A stretch of 64,000 nt of DNA from JANQTF01 sp041741415. Lineage in GTDB: Bacteria > Bacteroidota > Bacteroidia > J057. The notes under the pieces are model-generated. The model was not told where the DNA came from. It was given only the letters and a program-made list of their open reading frames with translations, and made no database searches. The position numbers and the translations under genes are program-made. Positions within the stretch are counted from its first letter, which is position 1; the number at the start of each line of letters is the position of its first letter. Shown piece by piece: positions 49,368 to 58,467 of this stretch. The stretch covers positions 4,179 through 68,178 of the forward strand of contig JBGSKC010000062.1 in assembly GCA_041741415.1 (NCBI GenBank), written 5' to 3'.

Positions 49368-52061
49368 ATGAAGCCAGGCCAATCCAGCTCCCGCAATATT
49401 ACACATTTATCCCTGATTCTTGCCTCTCTGGCCTTCGTTTCCTGTGCCAAGGAGAAAGACACTGTGCTGGCCCGCGCCTACCACAACACAACCTCCTATT
49501 TCAACGGTTACTACAACGCCACCTACCTCTACAATGAAACCGTCGGGAGGCTCGAAGACCAGTACCAGTATCCTACCGAAGGCTTTATTGAGGTCGAATA
49601 CTTCGGCACAGAGCAGGAGATAAAGTCGTTTGATACTGATTTCGAGACCATTATCAAAAAAAACGACGCTGTGATGTTCAAGCATCCCAACGGCAACTAC
49701 ATCGACGACTGCCGCCTGCTCAACGGGAAGGCTTGGTTTTACCGGCAAAATTACACCCTTGCCCAGCGCAACCTCGAGTTTGTGATCAGCACCTTTCCGG
49801 AATCTAAAGTAGTGCCCGAAGCATGGTTTTGGCTTGCTAAAACCTACTATCAGCTCGACAACCGGGAGATGACCCGCAGCATTCTCGACGAGAAGATCGT
49901 GAACAACGATACCCTTGTGTTGCGCGAAGACCTCATTGACGACCTCGCCCTGTTCCGCACACGGCTGGCTGTGGAAGATGGCAACTACGAAAAGGCTGCC
50001 TACCTGCTCTCAGAAGGGATCGAGCTCATCCCCAACCGCCAGCGGCGGGCCAAGGCGCATTTTCTGCTCGGGCAGCTCTTCGCCAAACTCGACAATTACA
50101 CCCGCTCGCTCCAGCAGTTTGAGCTTGTAGAAAAATATTCTCTCGATTATTCCCTCACCTTCCTCGCTAAAATCAACATCGCCAGGCTGTATGTGGTTTA
50201 TCAGGAAGGCAAAGACGACGACCAAACGGTGGAACAATACCTCAACAAGCTGCTCAAAGACGTCAAAAATGAGGAATACCGGGATCAGATATATTATGAA
50301 TTCGCCCTGCTGGAGCTTAAAAAAGGCAACCGCGAGGCGGCCATCGACTTTTTGAATTACTCCATCCGCACCAACGTCAACAACCGCCGCCAGAAGGCCC
50401 TGAGCTACTTTAAAATCGGCCAAATTTATTTCTACGACCTGCAGGAGTACCCTTCTGCCCAGGCCTACTACGACAGTGCTGCCACTTCTATCAATAAAGA
50501 AGCTCCTGAATATGAGGAAATTACCAACCTGGCGGGAACCCTGAAGGAATACATCACCTACGTCAACACAATCTCCTATCAGGATTCAATGCTCTGGCTG
50601 GCTGGCCTTCCCGAGGCTGAACGCGACACGGTAGTGCAGAGAGCGATCCGGGAAACCGAGCGCAAAAAGAAGGAAGCGCTCGAAGCTGAACTGGCCAATA
50701 TGTCGCGCCAAACCCTCAATGACCCCCTGCTCAACCCCCTCATGGCCGACCAGATGAGCCGCCGCGACAGGCAGGACGCCAGCAGTGCTGTCTGGTATTT
50801 CGATAACCCGGCAGCCGTGTCCAGTGGCAGGCTCAGCTTCCAGCAGCAATGGGGCCAGCGGACGAATGAAGACAACTGGAGGCGAAAAAATAAGAACCTG
50901 AACGTGTCCCTTCCGGGCGATGAAGGCGGGCCCATTGCCAGGGAAGAGCCCGTGGACAGCAGTCTTGTGAAGCAGTTTGGCGCGAATTTTACCTTTTACA
51001 AAGACATTCCCCTCACCGACGATGCCAGGGTGGCTACCCTTGGTAAAATCGAGGAAGCCCTCTACAAGCTGGGGCAGTTGTATTACCAAAAACTCAAAGA
51101 ACCGGATTCGGCTGTAAAGACCTTTGAAATCCTTCTTGACCGCTTCGAAGGCTCCGAGTTTACCCTCCAGGCCCGGTATGCCCTTTATCAGCTCTACACC
51201 GAGCAGAAAAGCCCGCTGGCCTTCATCCAGAAGCAGATTATTCTCGACGAATTTCCCCAAACCGTTTATGCCTACCTCGTGCAGGGCCTGGATCCCAACC
51301 TTCTCAAGGCCAATGAGGAAGACTACCGGTTTGCCTACGATGGCCTGCTGAATTCTTATCAGGCAGGGGAATTTGAAACGGCCATCGGGTTCAGCACCTA
51401 TCTGCTTGCGCAGGAGCGCTTCAAAGACGATCCCAACATCGATTTTGCGAAGCTCTACTTCATTCGCGGCATGGCATATGGCTACCTTGGGTATACCGAT
51501 TCCCTCGAAACCATTCTCACCCATGTAGTGAGCACATACCCCAAGGCGGAGGTAACGCCCCGGGCCCAGAAAACCCTCGATTTCCTTCGCAATGGTGCTC
51601 CCGCTGTCAGCAGCAAGCCCGCAGCCCAGCAAGACGTTTCCGCTCCTGATGCGCCCGCCATCAATGCTGCAGATGAACGCCTCAAAGGCTTCACAGAAGA
51701 GGTACGAAACACCGACAAGATCTTCGTGCTGATGTACATCGACCAGAATGCCATTACCAAGGCGGAGGCAACCACCCTGCTCTCAGATTTTAACCAGGCT
51801 TCTTTTCCGGCCCTTCGGCTCAAAGTGTTTACCTTCCTCTACCAGCAAACCCACCTGCTGCCCTATATTTCCAATTTCAGCAGTGTGGAGGAGGCCAAAA
51901 CCTACATCACCTCCCTCATGACCACCCCTTCCGGAACCCGCATGGTGACGACCACTGGTGGAAGGGTGTTCTACATCTCCCATTCCAACTTCAAAATCGC
52001 CTATGGGCAGAAGCGAATGGAGGATTATTTGTTGTATTACGACAACGTGCTGGAAAAATAG
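49368..52061 (+). CDS. PorW/SprE-like T9SS-associated TPR lipoprotein
   Basis: An 897-residue lipoprotein with lipobox ASLAFVSC (Cys26). Most of the length is made of TPR-like helical repeats (for example AEALFWLAKTYYQLDN, RAKAHFLLGQLFAKLDN, QKALSYFKIGQIYFYDLQ), ending in a C-terminal domain with KIFVLMYIDQNAITKAEATTLLSDFN. This architecture and the start CAKEKDTVLARAYHNTTSYFNGYYNA match PorW/SprE, an outer-membrane-associated component needed for T9SS and gliding. The ATG at 49368 gives the lipoprotein leader; the frame is open from 49245. It is divergent from the M23/bactofilin/atp operon. Confidence 0.85.
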   Translation: MKPGQSSSRNITHLSLILASLAFVSCAKEKDTVLARAYHNTTSYFNGYYNATYLYNETVGRLEDQYQYPTEGFIEVEYFGTEQEIKSFDTDFETIIKKNDAVMFKHPNGNYIDDCRLLNGKAWFYRQNYTLAQRNLEFVISTFPESKVVPEAWFWLAKTYYQLDNREMTRSILDEKIVNNDTLVLREDLIDDLALFRTRLAVEDGNYEKAAYLLSEGIELIPNRQRRAKAHFLLGQLFAKLDNYTRSLQQFELVEKYSLDYSLTFLAKINIARLYVVYQEGKDDDQTVEQYLNKLLKDVKNEEYRDQIYYEFALLELKKGNREAAIDFLNYSIRTNVNNRRQKALSYFKIGQIYFYDLQEYPSAQAYYDSAATSINKEAPEYEEITNLAGTLKEYITYVNTISYQDSMLWLAGLPEAERDTVVQRAIRETERKKKEALEAELANMSRQTLNDPLLNPLMADQMSRRDRQDASSAVWYFDNPAAVSSGRLSFQQQWGQRTNEDNWRRKNKNLNVSLPGDEGGPIAREEPVDSSLVKQFGANFTFYKDIPLTDDARVATLGKIEEALYKLGQLYYQKLKEPDSAVKTFEILLDRFEGSEFTLQARYALYQLYTEQKSPLAFIQKQIILDEFPQTVYAYLVQGLDPNLLKANEEDYRFAYDGLLNSYQAGEFETAIGFSTYLLAQERFKDDPNIDFAKLYFIRGMAYGYLGYTDSLETILTHVVSTYPKAEVTPRAQKTLDFLRNGAPAVSSKPAAQQDVSAPDAPAINAADERLKGFTEEVRNTDKIFVLMYIDQNAITKAEATTLLSDFNQASFPALRLKVFTFLYQQTHLLPYISNFSSVEEAKTYITSLMTTPSGTRMVTTTGGRVFYISHSNFKIAYGQKRMEDYLLYYDNVLEK

Positions 52062-52095
52062 TGTCTGGCCTTTAGCGCTTGCTCTGGCTGGCAGG

Positions 52096-52746
52096 CTAAT
52101 CCACGACGCGGGCGGGGTTTCCAAACACAGTGGCACCTTCTGCCACGTCTTTCATCACAACGGCCCCGGCTCCGACCATGGCTTCGCGGCCAATTTCCAC
52201 TCCGGGCTGGATAATGGCGCCAGCTCCGATGAAGCTTTCGTCGCCGACGATCACCCCTTTTCCCAGCTGGGCACCCTGCTCAATTGTGACATGCTCGCCA
52301 ATTTCCACTTCAGGGGCGATCCCGACGCCATTCAGGATAAGGCTGTAGCTGCCAATGCTGGCCCCCGACATGATGCTGCTCAACGGTCCGATCAGGCAGC
52401 CCTGCCCCAGCCTCGCAAATGGCGAAACCACCGACGAAGGATGCACCAGCGTGATCATTTCGGCGTTTTTGCTCGATAAAGCCTCCACCCACTCGATGCG
52501 GGTGCTGGCTTCACGGGTGGCAATAACCAGTCGGGTGTTTTCATCCTGAAGCAAGACTTCCACATCCTTGCTTCCCACTTCTCCAAGGATCAGCAAATCG
52601 TTGATTTCCAGATTCGTTTCCTCTGCTGTTTTGGTAATGAACCCATACACAACCACATCCAGTGCATTGGCGATGTCAAGGGCAATCTGCGCCTCAGGGC
52701 CTGTTCCGGCAATGAGCAGCGGGATTTTTGAATAATCAGTTTCCAT
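52096..52746 (-). CDS. NeuD-like hexapeptide-repeat acetyltransferase
   Basis: A 216-residue protein with an N-terminal Rossmann-like domain (PLLIAGTGPEAQIALDIANAL) and a C-terminal left-handed beta helix (IGPLSSIMSGASIG, IGEHVTIEQGAQLGKGVIVGDESFIGAGAIIQPGVEIG), followed by VFGNPARVV. This is the arrangement of sialic-acid O-acetyltransferase NeuD and PglD, which acetylate amino-sugar precursors for surface glycans using acetyl-CoA. The substrate here is unknown. Divergent from iscA with a clear promoter pair between. Confidence 0.9.
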   Translation of the reverse strand: METDYSKIPLLIAGTGPEAQIALDIANALDVVVYGFITKTAEETNLEINDLLILGEVGSKDVEVLLQDENTRLVIATREASTRIEWVEALSSKNAEMITLVHPSSVVSPFARLGQGCLIGPLSSIMSGASIGSYSLILNGVGIAPEVEIGEHVTIEQGAQLGKGVIVGDESFIGAGAIIQPGVEIGREAMVGAGAVVMKDVAEGATVFGNPARVVD

Positions 52747-52776
52747 TGGGAAGTGTGAAGTGAGGAAAGGAAAAAA

Positions 52777-52808
52777 CAAAGGTAATCGAATTGGCGTAGA
52801 GGGCGCAA
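52777..52808 (-). promoter_or_regulatory. Promoter for the NeuD-like gene
   Basis: Minus-strand TTG (52806-52808), 21-base spacer, TACCTTTG (52777-52784), an exact match to the Bacteroidota consensus. The leader to the ATG at 52746 is about 25 bases. Confidence 0.7.
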
Positions 52809-52859
52809 CAAGATCTCCGGTTCGGTACTGAGCCTTTTTTTAGCCACAGGAGATTTTGT

Positions 52860-52867
52860 TACCTTTG
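52860..52867 (+). promoter_or_regulatory. -7 box (TACCTTTG) for the iscA-type gene
   Basis: Exact TAnnTTTG on the plus strand, 14 bases before the first ATG. The leader would be very short, so one of the next in-frame ATGs (52888 or 52900) could be the real start. Confidence 0.55.
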
Positions 52868-52881
52868 AAATCAAACTGGAA

Positions 52882-53226
52882 ATGGCTATGCAAGGAACCA
52901 TGATCAAAGTAACCGATACTGCTGCGCAGCATATTCACTCGCTGCGGCATGAGGGTGGGTTCGATGAACATTACGGCTTGCGCGTGAGCGTGGAAGGCGG
53001 TGGCTGTTCGGGCCTGATGTATTTACTCGACTTCGACCACCAGGAGCGTCCCGGCGACCAGATCGTGGAAGACAATGGCATCCGCATTTATGTTCCCATG
53101 AAAAGTTTGCTTTACCTCATTGGCACCGAGCTTGATTACACCGGCGGGTTGCACGGCAAGGGGTTTCACTTTGCCAATCCCAACGCCTCCCGCACATGCG
53201 CTTGCGGCGAGAGTTTTTCTGTTTGA
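52882..53226 (+). CDS. A-type iron-sulfur carrier (IscA/HesB/ErpA family)
   Basis: A 114-residue cytoplasmic carrier in Fe-S cluster assembly. All three conserved Cys are visible: C42 in GGGCSGL, and C106 and C108 in TCACGESF, with the FANPNAS lead-in. TDTAAQHIHSLRHEGG is the usual N-terminal helix. The ATG at 52882 is used but 52888 and 52900 are possible. A bidirectional terminator stands between it and gcvH. Confidence 0.94.
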   Translation: MAMQGTMIKVTDTAAQHIHSLRHEGGFDEHYGLRVSVEGGGCSGLMYLLDFDHQERPGDQIVEDNGIRIYVPMKSLLYLIGTELDYTGGLHGKGFHFANPNASRTCACGESFSV

Positions 53227-53245
53227 TCATTGTTGAGTCGTTCAT

Positions 53246-53287
53246 AAAAAAAGCGAAGAACCTCCCATGGAGATTCTTCGCTTTTTT
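53246..53287. terminator. Bidirectional terminator between iscA and gcvH
   Basis: AAAAAAGCGAAGAAcCTCC pairs with GGAGaTTCTTCGCTTTTTT around CAT, with one mismatch. The A-rich and T-rich flanks serve both convergent transcripts. Confidence 0.9.
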
Positions 53288-53303
53288 ATTCTTTCCGGGC
53301 TGA

Positions 53304-53681
53304 CTAGCTCACCATGGCCTCATAGTCGGCGGCACTCATCAACGAAGATTTGTCTGCTCCTTCAGCCAGTTTCGCCTTGATCATCCAGCCAGCGCCATAG
53401 GGATCCTCATTAACCAGTTGAGGCTCGTCAGCAAGGGCTGGGTTGACTTCAGTAACTGTTCCAGCCACGGGCATAAAGAGATCGGAGACCGTTTTAACGG
53501 CTTCCACCGTTCCAAAAATTCCATTGAGCTCTACCTCCTGGTCCAGAGCTTCAATTTCAACATACACAATGTCACCCAATTGGGATTGGGCAAAATCAGT
53601 GATGCCGATGGTTGCCATGGCTCCTTCGATGAGGATCCATTCGTGTTCACGGGTGTATAGAAGATGGGATGGAAAGTTCAT
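53304..53681 (-). CDS. gcvH: Glycine cleavage system H protein
   Basis: A 125-residue lipoylated carrier of the glycine cleavage complex. The lipoyl lysine is K63 in FGTVEAVKTVSDLFMP. The N-terminus HLLYTREHEWI and the C-terminal NEDPYGAGWMIKAKLA are standard. It shuttles the aminomethyl group among the P, T and L proteins, whose genes are not nearby. It has no obvious strong promoter. Confidence 0.97.
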   Translation of the reverse strand: MNFPSHLLYTREHEWILIEGAMATIGITDFAQSQLGDIVYVEIEALDQEVELNGIFGTVEAVKTVSDLFMPVAGTVTEVNPALADEPQLVNEDPYGAGWMIKAKLAEGADKSSLMSAADYEAMVS

Positions 53682-53854
53682 GCCGATAACTGGTTGGGTG
53701 GGGGTGAAAGTAGGCAGGTATTTGTCAAATAATCAGGAAAGGGAGCCTTCGAAAACCAGGAAATTGGGGTCCTCAGCTTTGCTTGATCGAAAGTGGGAAG
53801 AGGGAATTTTCAATGAGGGATGAAAGGTAATAAGTTTTTTTTCTTTGCTCCATA

Positions 53855-55072
53855 TCAATTATTCAGGAGGTCTTCTGCGAGATTGAGGAAGCTGCGAATG
53901 TTCACCGACAACATGGCCTCCTTGACCACCCATGCGCGGTTGACAGGCGCGCATGTTGCCTTCCAGGCCGGCAAATCTGTCCATATTTCGCTGATGGCTG
54001 CGGCTAAAGGCTCCGCTTTGAAGGGCACTACCACCCGACCGTGTTCGCCATCTTTCATCACTTCGCGCGTGGCCGGGGTGTCGTTCACTACCGGAATGGC
54101 CCCGATGTAGCGCCCCTCGCTCAGGGCGTTGGAATAGCCGTCATACACCGGCGCGGAAACGAACACATCGGCCAGCGTCCACAGCCTGCACATTTCCTCC
54201 CGCGGAATGGCCGTCCGGATCAGGCTAAATTGCGGAAATGCTGCCTCAAGTGCCCTGGCTTGCTGGTCTAAATCGGAAGGAACGGCATAGCCCGCGCTGA
54301 GCATGATCACACGCGCATCACCCAGGCTGCCATTTTTCAGCAACACTTCAAATGCATCGAGGATCACATCTCCCTGGTACACAGGCTTAACTCCCCGTGG
54401 GCTCAACAGCAGCCGCTGGCCATCTTTTACCCCAAAGCGTTCTCTGGTAGCGGCAATTTCGGCATCCGTCAGGTCAAACAGCTCTGGCTCCACGCCCCAG
54501 CGGTTGAGGGCTGAGCGTTCTTCAGGTACGCCAAACCAGTTGCGCATTGCCTCCACCAGCACCCAGTTATCCCCAGTTATGAACTCGGCCCGCTCGAGGA
54601 CTTTGGCTACTTCTCTCCGAAACAACCATTGTTTGAGGGGATAGCGAGCCTGCTCCAGCCAGGTGGCCGGGCCGATTTTGCCGCGGCTCCACAATCGCTC
54701 CGGCGGAACCTGCCCGGGTTCGCCCTTCGGCGGGTATTCAAGGATATCGGCACCCATCGCAATTGCCAGAACCGGAATCAGCAGGTTGGCACGGCGGGTC
54801 CAGACTCCGTAGGGCGTCACGTCGATGGGATTAGCAATGTCCACATTGTGTTCTTGCATCGCGGCCCGAAGTCTGTCGCCCGTGCCCAAAAAGCTCGCAT
54901 AGGTCAACTCCCCACCCCGCGTCCATCTCGGCCGCACCTGCACGCAAGGCACGCCCTCAATTTTCCCCGGCGACATGCTGAACAGAGTAACTTTAGCTCC
55001 CGCATCTTGCAGTGCCTTCGTCCATTTTCGGGTGTGAAAACTGTCTGGCTGCGCCAGCACGCCAATGTGCAT
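53855..55072 (-). CDS. Glycosyltransferase family 4 (GT-B)
   Basis: A 405-residue cytoplasmic GT-B enzyme. The N-terminus MHIGVLAQPDSFHTRKWTKALQDAGAKV is the acceptor-domain start. The donor-binding half has RLLLSPRGVKPVYQGDVILDAFEVL and the C-terminal EX7E-like stretch VFVSAPVYDGYSNALSEGRYIGAIPVVND, with E near residue 323 and a second acidic site. It probably adds a hexose in lipopolysaccharide or exopolysaccharide synthesis. Its start lies 6 bases after the stop of the TolB-like gene, so the two are in one operon. Confidence 0.9.
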   Translation of the reverse strand: MHIGVLAQPDSFHTRKWTKALQDAGAKVTLFSMSPGKIEGVPCVQVRPRWTRGGELTYASFLGTGDRLRAAMQEHNVDIANPIDVTPYGVWTRRANLLIPVLAIAMGADILEYPPKGEPGQVPPERLWSRGKIGPATWLEQARYPLKQWLFRREVAKVLERAEFITGDNWVLVEAMRNWFGVPEERSALNRWGVEPELFDLTDAEIAATRERFGVKDGQRLLLSPRGVKPVYQGDVILDAFEVLLKNGSLGDARVIMLSAGYAVPSDLDQQARALEAAFPQFSLIRTAIPREEMCRLWTLADVFVSAPVYDGYSNALSEGRYIGAIPVVNDTPATREVMKDGEHGRVVVPFKAEPLAAAISEIWTDLPAWKATCAPVNRAWVVKEAMLSVNIRSFLNLAEDLLNN

Positions 55073-55078
55073 TTCAGG

Positions 55079-58000
55079 TCAGAAATTTTTGGCCATAGAC
55101 AACATCAGCATGGGGCTGGTGAGGGTTTGGTCGTCGATTCCCCAGGCCAGATCCGTTCGGAGTGAATAACCGAGAATGTTCATCCGGGTACCGAAGCCAA
55201 ATCCCAGCAGAAAGGGGCTTTTGAGGGTTTGGAGGCGAATGGTCACGTTGCCTGAGCTAATGATCCTGCTGTCGGTAGGCTTTTTCTGGTTAAAGGGATT
55301 GCCTTCTGTCCAGACTGCCCCGGCATCAATGAAGGGAATCCATTCCAGGCTGTACAAAGCCCTGGAGTTGAGGCCGTGCCGCATCAGGCGAGACATCGGA
55401 ATCCGGAGTTCCAGGTTGCCCAGCAAATAACGGGAGCCGTCTCTGGTAATGGGCCGAAAGCCGCGCACCCCTGTCACAAATTCCTGATAGTGAAAGCTGT
55501 ACAGGCTCGTGTCAACGGCATTGGCGGCAAAGGAGTTCTGCTGCTCATTCTCCAGGCCTACCACCAGCAATTGATCAGGCACACCACCGAGATAGTATTG
55601 GTTCAAGGTATTCGGAAAAGAAAACGAAGCGCCGAGACGAGAGGCCAGGACAATTTTTTTGAATACCGGTTGATAATGGCGAACCTCTGCCTGAGCACGG
55701 TGAAAGGCTATTTGCTGCTGCCCCAAAGAATAATAGCTGTCCCAGGCCGCGCGGCCTTCCCAGCCGGCGTAGCGATAGCGTTCCTGGTACTTCACCCCGC
55801 GGTGCCATACGCTCACGCCCGCATGTAGCAGTTGGTCGCTGGCATCAAGCAAGTCTTGCCGCCGCACCTGCTGATCCACCCTGGAGAGCCCGTTCCATCC
55901 CACTTTCACATCCACCAGGTCCCGGCTGGTCAGGGGTAGCTGCATCCCGCCTGAAACGCGGAGTTGGCTATACTGAAACAAAAGGGAATCAGAAAGAAGC
56001 TGGGTTTGATACTGAAACTGCCGCGTGCCATAGTTCACCTCGCCATACCAGTCGATGCGTCCGGGCTGATACAAATACCTGCCATTGAAAAAGGAAGTGC
56101 GGTTGAAAAACGGCAGCAGAGCCAGTTCCAGCTTGTGGTGCTGGTGAATATCGGTAAAGGTGGCTCCGAGATGAAGGCCAAAATTGGCAATGGGGTCGTA
56201 GGTGATACCAAGCAGCAGATGATCAGCTGCAAAGCCTACGTTGCCTTTGCCTTTTTCTTCAAGGTCGATTTCATCGAGGTTAGGAGCCTCCGGGTTTCGA
56301 CGTGTGTTGGAGGTAGTGGACCAGCGGCGAGGCTGGGTTGGAGAAGTTGACTCACCGTTAGCTGGCTCGGTAACAGGTCGCTGAATGGTATAGGGCTGGT
56401 CTTCTTCGTCAAAAATATAATAGCGGAGCGGCTCACGCTTAGGTGGCTCGGTTTCAGCCACAGCTGTGTCTGCAGGGACAGGAGGAAGAACTGCTGCGAT
56501 CGTGTCGGCGGGCGGTGCAGGAGGGGTATTTCTGGCAGCAGCGGCCAATTTTTTCTGGCGCTCGCGTGCCTGCGAAGCCGCAATCTGCTCAAGGCGGAGC
56601 AGCGTCAACTCGGGCGTGGCCGGGGCAGTGAGTTGGTTGGTGGCCAACCGGTACAAATGGGCTTTGCCTCCATAAGGTGCAGCCAGAACGACCACTGATT
56701 CATCGCCCGACCAAGTGCTTACGCCAATGTCCACATTCGACATGATTTCCTGTTCTCCCAGGAAAATATTCATTGCATGCAGGTTCCAGATCCCCGACTC
56801 GTCTGTCAGATACTTCACCAAAAAGCTGGTGGTAGCTACAGGCTTGCGCTCGTTGGTAAAAATGCTTTTGGTAAGGCGGGTGAGTTCATTTTCCTCCAGC
56901 TCAAGGCTGTAAAGGTCGAAGCTGGATCCAAGGAGCTGCCATGGGCGGCGAGCTGCCCCCAGGCCGGCAGAATCGCGGTTGCTGGAAAAGATCACGAGGC
57001 GATCATCCAGGCTCCAGGTGGGTTCGCGGTCGTCAAAGACATCTTCGCTAAGGAGACGAAATTCGCCGCTCCCTGCGCGCAAAACAGCTAATTCAATGCT
57101 GCCGTTTGCCAGCACGGAAGCAGCAATCTGTTTGCCATCGTGCGACCAGGCAAGGTCCCAAACGCTTCGGATCGGTTGCGCAAGATTCTTATAGGTTGTC
57201 TCATCAGAATCAACCTCCCAATAGGCAAGAGCAAGCTCATTATTGGGTCCATACCACACGGTGGCGAGTTGATCCCCGTCAGGGTGCCAGGCAAGCGGAA
57301 GCTCTGGCAGCCTCAGATGATCTGCCAGCGACGCAGAGAGGCCCATTTTCAGCGAGCTGGGCTGCCAGTCCCTGGCTTCGGGCTCATGGATAAACAAGCG
57401 GAGCTGTCCGCCCTTGTTCATCCAGGCTGCCAGACGTTCCTTTTTACTGTTCCAGGCAAATGACACCAGTTCCCAGCCACCGGGCAGTGCCACTTCATCG
57501 ATGTCGGTCCAGGCCGACAGATCCACACGGCGCTGGCGCTGGGTTTGAGCCCGGGTAATGAGGTAGTCGCGCCAGCGGGCTGTGAGGGTATTTAAGGTGA
57601 TGCCGAGCACAGACACCACACCAGCTTCCACAGAGTTGGAGATGTTGACCAGATACACAATTTCAGAAAGCTTCTGCTCTCCATATTCGTGGGCGATGAA
57701 GTGCCAAATTGATTTACGCACCCTTCGATTGAGGCTCCCAGCTTCTTCCAGGGCCAGCGCCAGCATTTCTTCGCTGCCCAAGCTGTTAACCCACATTTCA
57801 TCCTCAAAAGTCCAGCCCTGGGCCACATATTCTTCCAGCCCCTCCTGGTACCACATGGCAGGATGCAGCAGCAATTGGGTGCGAAGCGCTTCGCCTACTT
57901 TTGTTCCGTAAGTATACTCCTGCATCAGGAAACTGGTAACCTCCCGCTTGATCTCCTGGTAGAGTTCTGCTGTGGTGCCTGGGTGGGCAATCACGCCCCG

Positions 58001-58330
58001 CTGGGTTGGCAGCAAAAAAATCCCGGGCTGGCCTTCCGGCCGCGCCAAGGATTGGTTGCTGTATAGCAGGGCAACGGCGTTGGGATAAAACAAAAGCGAA
58101 TACCTGCCCTCCGGGCGTGCATCAAACAAGACCAGCACCTCATGGCGGGCCTGCTCTGCCATTTTAGCCACCACGCGGGCAGCCTCTTCATCGGCACCCT
58201 GGTAATAGACATCGAAATAGGGCGATGACAGCATCTCCCAGCCTTTGGGTTGTGCAAATGGTTGGAAACCCTGCCCAATGGCAAAGAAAGGGTAGAAAAG
58301 GAGCGCAGCCCATGCCGACCGAAGCTTCAT
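55079..58330 (-). CDS. Large three-part protein: degenerate peptidase-MA-like, TolB propeller, C-terminal outer-membrane barrel
   Basis: A 1083-residue protein with signal peptide WAALLFYPFFAIGQ. The N-terminal 280 residues resemble the peptidase MA-like gluzincin fold: REVTSFLMQ stands in the HExxH place but lacks both His residues, while MWYQEGLEEYVA keeps the downstream Glu pattern. Residues about 280-650 hold propeller repeats of the TolB/WD40-like type (WDLAWSHDGKQIAASVL, EPTWSLDDRLVIFSSNRDS, VSTWSGDESVVVLAAPYG). After a Pro/Thr-rich linker, residues about 760-1083 look like an outer-membrane beta-barrel ending in DLAWGIDDQTLTSPMLMLSMAKNF. Function unknown. Co-transcribed with the GT4 gene. 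Confidence 0.78.
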   Translation of the reverse strand: MKLRSAWAALLFYPFFAIGQGFQPFAQPKGWEMLSSPYFDVYYQGADEEAARVVAKMAEQARHEVLVLFDARPEGRYSLLFYPNAVALLYSNQSLARPEGQPGIFLLPTQRGVIAHPGTTAELYQEIKREVTSFLMQEYTYGTKVGEALRTQLLLHPAMWYQEGLEEYVAQGWTFEDEMWVNSLGSEEMLALALEEAGSLNRRVRKSIWHFIAHEYGEQKLSEIVYLVNISNSVEAGVVSVLGITLNTLTARWRDYLITRAQTQRQRRVDLSAWTDIDEVALPGGWELVSFAWNSKKERLAAWMNKGGQLRLFIHEPEARDWQPSSLKMGLSASLADHLRLPELPLAWHPDGDQLATVWYGPNNELALAYWEVDSDETTYKNLAQPIRSVWDLAWSHDGKQIAASVLANGSIELAVLRAGSGEFRLLSEDVFDDREPTWSLDDRLVIFSSNRDSAGLGAARRPWQLLGSSFDLYSLELEENELTRLTKSIFTNERKPVATTSFLVKYLTDESGIWNLHAMNIFLGEQEIMSNVDIGVSTWSGDESVVVLAAPYGGKAHLYRLATNQLTAPATPELTLLRLEQIAASQARERQKKLAAAARNTPPAPPADTIAAVLPPVPADTAVAETEPPKREPLRYYIFDEEDQPYTIQRPVTEPANGESTSPTQPRRWSTTSNTRRNPEAPNLDEIDLEEKGKGNVGFAADHLLLGITYDPIANFGLHLGATFTDIHQHHKLELALLPFFNRTSFFNGRYLYQPGRIDWYGEVNYGTRQFQYQTQLLSDSLLFQYSQLRVSGGMQLPLTSRDLVDVKVGWNGLSRVDQQVRRQDLLDASDQLLHAGVSVWHRGVKYQERYRYAGWEGRAAWDSYYSLGQQQIAFHRAQAEVRHYQPVFKKIVLASRLGASFSFPNTLNQYYLGGVPDQLLVVGLENEQQNSFAANAVDTSLYSFHYQEFVTGVRGFRPITRDGSRYLLGNLELRIPMSRLMRHGLNSRALYSLEWIPFIDAGAVWTEGNPFNQKKPTDSRIISSGNVTIRLQTLKSPFLLGFGFGTRMNILGYSLRTDLAWGIDDQTLTSPMLMLSMAKNF

Positions 58331-58377
58331 AGGAGAGGTGGTTTGGTCCAGTAAAAAACGCCAGGATCGCCAGAGAC

Positions 58378-58395
58378 CCTCGTTTAGCAACGAGG
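58378..58395. repeat. Hairpin in the leader of the TolB-like gene
   Basis: CCTCGTT (58378-58384) pairs exactly with AACGAGG (58389-58395) around TAGC, 48 bases upstream of the ATG at 58330. There is no T run after it, so it is not a terminator. A leader element is possible. Confidence 0.45.
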
Positions 58396-58467
58396 CAGAC
58401 TCACCGAAAGTTCTGATAGAGAAAGTACGGAATAAGTTTGGGATTGGGTCAAATACTTTGGCAAAAC

